A DNA stretch of 10,284 nt from Clostridia bacterium (lineage in GTDB: Bacteria > Bacillota > Clostridia > Peptostreptococcales > Anaerovoracaceae). The notes below the pieces were generated by a model. That model was not told where the DNA came from, did no database searches, and saw only the letters and a list, made by a program, of their open reading frames with translations. The DNA lies in the NCBI GenBank assembly GCA_024682015.1, contig JAIKZT010000172.1, forward strand, positions 1-10,284, given 5' to 3'. The position numbers and the translations under genes are program-made. Positions 7,275 through 10,284 of the stretch are shown in pieces (position 1 is the first letter of the stretch; every line of letters starts with the position of its first letter).

Positions 7275-7279
7275 CAAGC

Positions 7280-8008
7280 ATGAAGAGACCAGTCATCGGC
7301 ATTACGCCGAATTACGCCGTCATGGATTACATGGGCGTTTCACAAGGGTATCCCTACACGCCGCGGGGCTATGCGGGTTCCATCCTGCGGGCGGGGGGCA
7401 TTCCCCTGACGTTCCCGTTCGCGCCGGACGAGGACATCCTCCGGCAGCTCATCGGGCTCTGCGACGGATTCCTGTTCACGGGCGGGCAGGATGTTGACCC
7501 CGCCATCTACGGGGAGATGCCCTGGGACAAGATCGGCGCCACTGCGCCTCTTCGCGATATCCAGGAGAAGATGCTCCTGCCGCTCATCATGGAGACCGGC
7601 AAGCCCGTGATCGGACATTGCCGCGGCATGCAGATGATCAACTGCGTCCTGGGCGGCAGCCTGTATCAGGATCTGCCGACGCAGCATCCGTCCTTCCCGA
7701 ACCTGCTGAATCACAGCCAGTCGGAGAAGGCCGTCTTTCCCACGCATCGGGTGGACATCCGCGAAGGGACCCTGCTGGCATCCTGCTACGGCCTTACCGC
7801 GGAGGTGAACAGCTTCCACCATCAGGCCGTGCGCACGGTCGCGCCGGGCCTTTCCGTTACGGCGACGGCGCCGGACGGCATGATCGAAGGCCTGGAGATG
7901 AAGGATTATCCGTACCTGCAGCTCGTGCAGTGGCATCCGGAGGAGATGACCCCGCAGCACGAAGGCGCGAACCGCTGGTTTGCGGCCTTCATCGATGCGT
8001 GCCGGTAA
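7280..8008 (+). CDS. Class-I glutamine-amidotransferase-fold hydrolase, peptidase C26 family (PuuD-like)
   Basis: A 242-residue cytoplasmic enzyme of the gamma-glutamyl hydrolase/PuuD group. It starts directly with the family strand KRPVIGITPNY. The catalytic triad is visible: nucleophile C114 in GHCRGMQMIN, and H219 and E221 in QWHPEE. Other family motifs are FTGGQDVDP (66-74), for the oxyanion/substrate region, and NSFHHQAV (177-184). The length is full for the family. Known members cleave gamma-glutamyl amide bonds, such as gamma-Glu-GABA in putrescine degradation; the true substrate here is not shown, and no other Puu gene is in the window. It begins a two-gene unit with the M20 hydrolase 15 nt downstream, so the two probably act on one catabolic route. 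Confidence 0.92.
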   Translation: MKRPVIGITPNYAVMDYMGVSQGYPYTPRGYAGSILRAGGIPLTFPFAPDEDILRQLIGLCDGFLFTGGQDVDPAIYGEMPWDKIGATAPLRDIQEKMLLPLIMETGKPVIGHCRGMQMINCVLGGSLYQDLPTQHPSFPNLLNHSQSEKAVFPTHRVDIREGTLLASCYGLTAEVNSFHHQAVRTVAPGLSVTATAPDGMIEGLEMKDYPYLQLVQWHPEEMTPQHEGANRWFAAFIDACR

Positions 8009-8023
8009 CAGGAGGTCCGGGAT

Positions 8024-9196
8024 ATGCAGAACAAAAGACTCGTACTGTTCCTTCAGTCGCTCATCCGCTCCGGCAGCGTGTCCGGAGAAGAGGACGGCGT
8101 CGCGGCGATCCTGGAGGAGTTCTTTGTCGAAAGGGGCTTCGACGAGGTCAAAGTGGACGAATTCGGCAGCATAACCGGCTGCATCAGGGGTAAGAAGCCC
8201 GGCAAGCGGATCCTGTTCGACGGCCACATGGACACCGTCCCCGTGAATGACCCGGCGAAATGGACGATGGACCCCTGGGCAGGGGACGTCAAAGACGGAA
8301 AGTTGTACGGCCGCGGCACGTCCGACATGAAAGGCGCGCTGTCCGCCATGTGCATGGCCGCTGCAGACTTTGCGGACGAGACGGACCGCGATTTTGCCGG
8401 CGAGATCTGGGTTGCGGGCGTCGTGCACGAGGAATGCTTCGAGGGCGTCGCCAGTTCAAAGATCAGCGCGGCCGTCAAACCGGACGTCGTCGTGATCGGC
8501 GAGGCGAGCGACCTCAATCTGAAGATAGGCCAGCGCGGCCGTGCGGAGATCGTCGTCGAAACGTTCGGAAAACCGGCGCATTCCGCGAACCCCGACAAGG
8601 GCATCAACGCCGTGTACAAGATGGCCGGGGTCATCGAAGAGATACGAAAGCTCGTGCCCGGAGAGCATCCCACGCTCGGCAAGGGCATCCTGGAACTCAC
8701 GGACATTAAGTCCAGCCCGTATCCCGGCGCGTCCGTCGTGCCCGAATATTGCCGCTGCACGTACGACAGGCGCCTGCTGATCGGCGAGACGAAGGAGAGC
8801 GTGCTTGCGCCGCTGCAGACACTGCTCGACCGCATGATGGCCGCCGATCCGCAGTTGAAGGCCAAGGTCTCCTACGCGGTGGGCGAGGAGGACTGCTACA
8901 CCGGCGCGAAGATCCGCGGCGAGCGCTTCTTCCCGGGCTGGCTGTACGGGGAGGACGACGATTTCGTGCAGGCCGCGTACCGTCAGCTGAAGGCGGACGG
9001 GTTTGACCCCTCCATCACCATCTACAACTTCTGCACGAACGCTTCGCACTACGCGGGCGAAGCGGGCATCCCGACGCTGGGCATGGGACCTTCCAACGAG
9101 AGCCAGGCCCACGTGATCGACGAGTACATCGAACTGTCCCAGCTCGACGGCGCGTATGGCTGCTACAAGTCCATCATGAAGGCGCTGCTGAAGTAG
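8024..9196 (+). CDS. M20-family zinc hydrolase, YgeY-like
   Basis: A 390-residue metal-dependent amidohydrolase/peptidase of the ArgE/DapE/CPG2 clan. Metal and catalytic residues are H68 and D70 in DGHMDTV, D101 in GRGTSDMKG, E136/E137 in HEE, E160 in IGEAS and H362 in QAHVIDEY. H186 in KPAHSANP marks the lid/dimerisation domain (about 175-290). The stretches GQRGRAEI, GEEDCYTG, FFPGW and NASHYAGEAGIPTLGMGP recall Escherichia coli YgeY, which I judge the nearest named relative; YgeY itself has no firmly established substrate. AGGAGG (8010-8015) lies 8 nt before the ATG. It is the second gene after the C26 hydrolase. A plausible role is removing an acyl or peptidyl group from an amino compound released or passed on by its neighbour. 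No signal peptide, so cytoplasmic. Confidence 0.92.
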   Translation: MQNKRLVLFLQSLIRSGSVSGEEDGVAAILEEFFVERGFDEVKVDEFGSITGCIRGKKPGKRILFDGHMDTVPVNDPAKWTMDPWAGDVKDGKLYGRGTSDMKGALSAMCMAAADFADETDRDFAGEIWVAGVVHEECFEGVASSKISAAVKPDVVVIGEASDLNLKIGQRGRAEIVVETFGKPAHSANPDKGINAVYKMAGVIEEIRKLVPGEHPTLGKGILELTDIKSSPYPGASVVPEYCRCTYDRRLLIGETKESVLAPLQTLLDRMMAADPQLKAKVSYAVGEEDCYTGAKIRGERFFPGWLYGEDDDFVQAAYRQLKADGFDPSITIYNFCTNASHYAGEAGIPTLGMGPSNESQAHVIDEYIELSQLDGAYGCYKSIMKALLK

Positions 9197-9253
9197 CGCC
9201 TTGCGTCCGTCCCACGCCTGCTGCGCATGAGACTGCCATATGCTGTCTTTTCT

Positions 9254-9285
9254 CAAAAAGTCATAGAGATTTCTATGGCTTTTTG
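9254..9285. terminator. Terminator after the C26/M20 operon, near-symmetric
   Basis: CAAAAAGTCATAGA (9254-9267) pairs with TCTATGGCTTTTTG (9272-9285), with one T-G wobble and loop GATT. The A and T runs close the stem, so it can terminate transcripts from either side. It is 57 nt after the M20 stop. Confidence 0.85.
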
Positions 9286-9347
9286 TGTGTAACGCAGATA
9301 TGTCATAGAATACGGCATGTTACAGACAGATTTTCCCCAATATTCAG

Positions 9348-9377
9348 TGACAGATGTGCAATTTCATGCATCTGTCA
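9348..9377. repeat. Inverted repeat / hairpin in the A+T-rich gap
   Basis: TGACAGATG-t-GCA (9348-9360) pairs with TGCATCTGTCA (9367-9377): an 11-bp stem with one bulge and a loop of about 6 nt. There is no T run on either side, so it is not a standard terminator. Function unknown. Confidence 0.65.
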
Positions 9378-9461
9378 TAGATGATGAATCTTGTCGCATA
9401 GTTCTCCAGTATGTTTCTGCTCCAGGCGGATCTCTTCTATACTGAGCATTTTGACCTTCAT
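9375..9461 (-). CDS. Possible very small ORF (28 codons), doubtful
   Basis: Reading leftward, an ATG at 9461 or, better, at 9449 (GAAGG six to seven nt before it) opens a frame ending in TGA at 9377-9375. It gives a charged peptide containing MLSIEEIRLEQKHTG then ELCDKIHHL. The composition (amphipathic, Glu/Lys/Leu) looks more protein-like than chance, and the frame continues after the TGA for about 23 more codons. I recognise no family. It could be a real microprotein, the remnant of a decayed gene, or noise. Confidence 0.15.
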   Translation of the reverse strand: MKVKMLSIEEIRLEQKHTGELCDKIHHL

Positions 9462-9480
9462 GACCAATGAAGTGTAATAT
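9451..9480 (+). promoter_or_regulatory. Candidate promoter in the A+T-rich gap
   Basis: TTGACC (9451-9456, 5 of 6 to consensus), an 18-bp spacer and TAATAT (9475-9480, 4 of 6). The start point would be near 9487. No protein gene follows; the first terminator is at 9585-9618. A second -10-like TATAAT is at 9505-9510 without a good -35. In such A+T-rich DNA chance matches are common. Confidence 0.3.
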
Positions 9481-9486
9481 ATGCTT

Positions 9487-9618
9487 ATTATGGTCGACAG
9501 AGTCTATAATACCATATATTAACATATAAGTAAATGCAAAATAATAAGGACGAGGCTGACTTTACGAAATCCGCAAAAAAGAAGACCGGTCTGCTGCGTG
9601 ATGCAGCAGGCCGGTTTT
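9487..9618 (+). ncRNA. Candidate small RNA (about 130 nt)
   Basis: Inferred only from a promoter-like pair (9451-9480) followed by a strong intrinsic terminator (9585-9618) with no coding frame between. No known RNA family is recognised from the sequence, and the terminator could instead serve leftward transcripts. Confidence 0.2.
9585..9618. terminator. Strong hairpin terminator, possibly bidirectional
   Basis: ACCGGTCTGCTGC (9585-9597) pairs with GCAGCAGGCCGGT (9603-9615), with one T-G wobble and loop GTGAT. On the + strand TTTT (9615-9618) follows. On the - strand the stem is followed by CTTCTTTTTTG (from the A run at 9575-9580), so it may also end leftward transcripts from the small membrane-protein gene. 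Confidence 0.82.
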
Positions 9619-9789
9619 AGCAGTATTTCAGCAATTCTCGCAATAAGTATTTATTCGGAAATTAATAAACTAAATATTATATGGGGACCTTCATCGCCAT
9701 CAAATGGTTTACAGTATCTTATGTCATTATTATATTTCTAAAAAGGCGTTGCAGGATTCGCGAAATTCGCAAAAGAAGGCCGTAATTTG

Positions 9790-10011
9790 TTATTCCGTTT
9801 TCTTCTTGAAATGCAGCGCCAGTACAACGCATACTGTAATGGCGATCACAAAGGGTATGGCTGACAGGAACACAGCCGATGCCAGGGCACGGTAGCCTGC
9901 GTATTTGATCCCCCATAGCATGTCGCAATAGTTATGCGCAACGATCGCGCACATCACTTCGGAGAGAAGAACTGCCAGGATCCAAAACACCGCCGATATG
10001 TTTTTTATCAA
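9790..10011 (-). CDS. Small two-helix membrane protein, function unknown
   Basis: A 73-residue protein read leftward from a TTG start. It has two clear hydrophobic segments, about residues 5-26 (ISAVFWILAVLLSEVMCAIV) and about 42-67 (around ASAVFLSAIPFVIAITVCVV), joined by a short polar loop with NYCDMLWGIKYAGY, and a basic tail HFKKKTE. By the positive-inside rule both ends are probably cytoplasmic. AGGA (10020-10017) is 5 nt before the TTG. The first in-frame ATG (residue 20) would cut the first helix, so TTG is preferred. It starts 57 nt after the stop of the ferredoxin gene, on the same strand, and may be co-transcribed. I do not recognise a named family; the regular helix layout argues it is a real gene. 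Confidence 0.6.
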   Translation of the reverse strand: MIKNISAVFWILAVLLSEVMCAIVAHNYCDMLWGIKYAGYRALASAVFLSAIPFVIAITVCVVLALHFKKKTE

Positions 10012-10020
10012 AAGCTTCCT
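10012..10020 (-). promoter_or_regulatory. Ribosome binding site for the TTG-started membrane protein
   Basis: Reading leftward, AGGAAGCTT lies directly before TTG, with AGGA (10020-10017) at 5-nt spacing. An ATG at 10030 lies upstream in a different frame and gives only a 32-codon polar peptide. Confidence 0.45.
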
Positions 10021-10031
10021 GTAGTTTCATG

Positions 10032-10050
10032 CATCTGATGTTACCAGATG
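10032..10050. repeat. Short inverted repeat between the two leftward genes
   Basis: CATCTG (10032-10037) and CAGATG (10045-10050) with a 7-nt loop. There is no T run on either strand, so it is unlikely to be a terminator; it could be an mRNA-processing hairpin or chance. Confidence 0.35.
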
Positions 10051-10068
10051 GTTGCTTCGTGGTCCGTC

Positions 10069-10284
10069 CTATTCGATATGGATGACCGACTGGCAGAGGT
10101 CATCCGCCGTTACGGCCGGGTTGTGGTAGTGTTCACGCTTGTCCGTGATCGCGCCGATGGAGATGGCGGACGTCGGACAGTACTGCAGGCAGCCCAGGCA
10201 CTGGGCGCAGTCCTCGCCGATGACGGCGCGTCCCGCTTCCAGGCGGATGTTGCCGCGGGGGCAGAGCCGCACGCAGGTGCCGCA
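10069..10284 (-). CDS. EFR1-type ferredoxin protein, C-terminal part (5' partial)
   Basis: The last 71 residues of a gene read leftward and cut by the right edge. Two iron-sulfur motifs are visible: CGTCVRLCP (CxxCxxxCP) right at the edge, and CAQCLGCLQYCP (CxxCxxCxxxCP), as in 2x[4Fe-4S] ferredoxins. The first motif should have one more Cys just outside the window. The sequence continues ISIGAITDKREHYHNP and ends VIHIE. This tail matches my memory of EFR1-family proteins, in which an N-terminal flavodoxin-like domain is fused to such a ferredoxin domain; the flavodoxin half is outside the window and unverified. The role is cytoplasmic electron transfer with an unknown partner. Confidence 0.88.
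   Translation of the reverse strand, partial: CGTCVRLCPRGNIRLEAGRAVIGEDCAQCLGCLQYCPTSAISIGAITDKREHYHNPAVTADDLCQSVIHIE

Larger units (their letters stand above)
9197..9789. other. A+T-rich gap without a convincing gene
   Basis: About 590 bases, visibly richer in A+T than the genes on the left. It holds the terminator at 9254-9285, a second hairpin at 9348-9377, three copies of GTCATAGA (9260, 9302, 9374), a candidate promoter (9451-9480), a very A+T-rich stretch (9475-9545), a terminator hairpin at 9585-9618, and two similar short segments at 9564-9589 and 9760-9782. Open frames here are under 65 codons and lack family likeness or clear starts. It may be a decayed region or carry a small RNA. 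Confidence 0.7.

Noticed and set aside
8053..9256. Long - strand frames opposite the M20 hydrolase
   Set aside because: The + strand shows all M20 metal ligands; the opposite frames lack start signals and motifs.
9704..9895. 63-codon + strand frame
   Set aside because: It overlaps the - strand two-helix protein, has no ribosome site, and its translation looks random.

Overview
The window looks like a chromosomal segment of a G+C-rich Bacillota, most likely a host-associated member of the Clostridia. The evidence is the strong AGGAGG-type ribosome binding sites, a YtrA-type GntR/ABC operon, a secreted leucine-rich-repeat protein ending in a Cys-containing 'YYC..CG' module, and the tail of an EFR1-type flavodoxin/ferredoxin protein. 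The genus cannot be named from the sequence alone. No phage genes, transposase, tRNA, rRNA or CRISPR array is visible.

Layout. Positions 2-951 (+) hold the 3' end of a sensor histidine kinase translationally coupled (ATGA overlap) to a NarL/LuxR-type response regulator. Positions 1044-3839 (+) encode a secreted 931-residue protein made of four repeated units, each an EF-hand-like calcium loop followed by leucine-rich repeats; a strong terminator follows. Positions 3956-7102 (+) are a three-gene operon: YtrA-like repressor, ABC ATPase, and a large ABC permease with a C-terminal extracytoplasmic domain. Its promoter carries a perfect inverted repeat between -35 and -10, which fits autorepression. 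Positions 7280-9196 (+) are a two-gene unit: a class-I glutamine-amidotransferase-fold hydrolase (peptidase C26, PuuD-like) and a YgeY-like M20 zinc hydrolase. It has its own TATAAT promoter and ends at a hairpin terminator.

Positions 9197-9789 form an A+T-rich gap with two terminator hairpins, a third hairpin, short repeats and a candidate promoter, but no convincing gene. Beyond it, two genes run leftward: a 73-residue two-helix membrane protein and the C-terminal part of a two-cluster ferredoxin protein cut by the window edge.

How the parts work together. The two-component pair and the ABC operon look like two envelope or stress-sensing units flanking a secreted recognition-type protein. 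The C26/M20 pair looks catabolic, probably acting on gamma-glutamyl or N-acyl amino compounds. Direct links between these units are inference. Nothing here is clearly a wholly new system. The most unusual items are the modular EF-hand/LRR secreted protein, the operator of the YtrA-like operon, and the A+T-rich gap with a possible small RNA.
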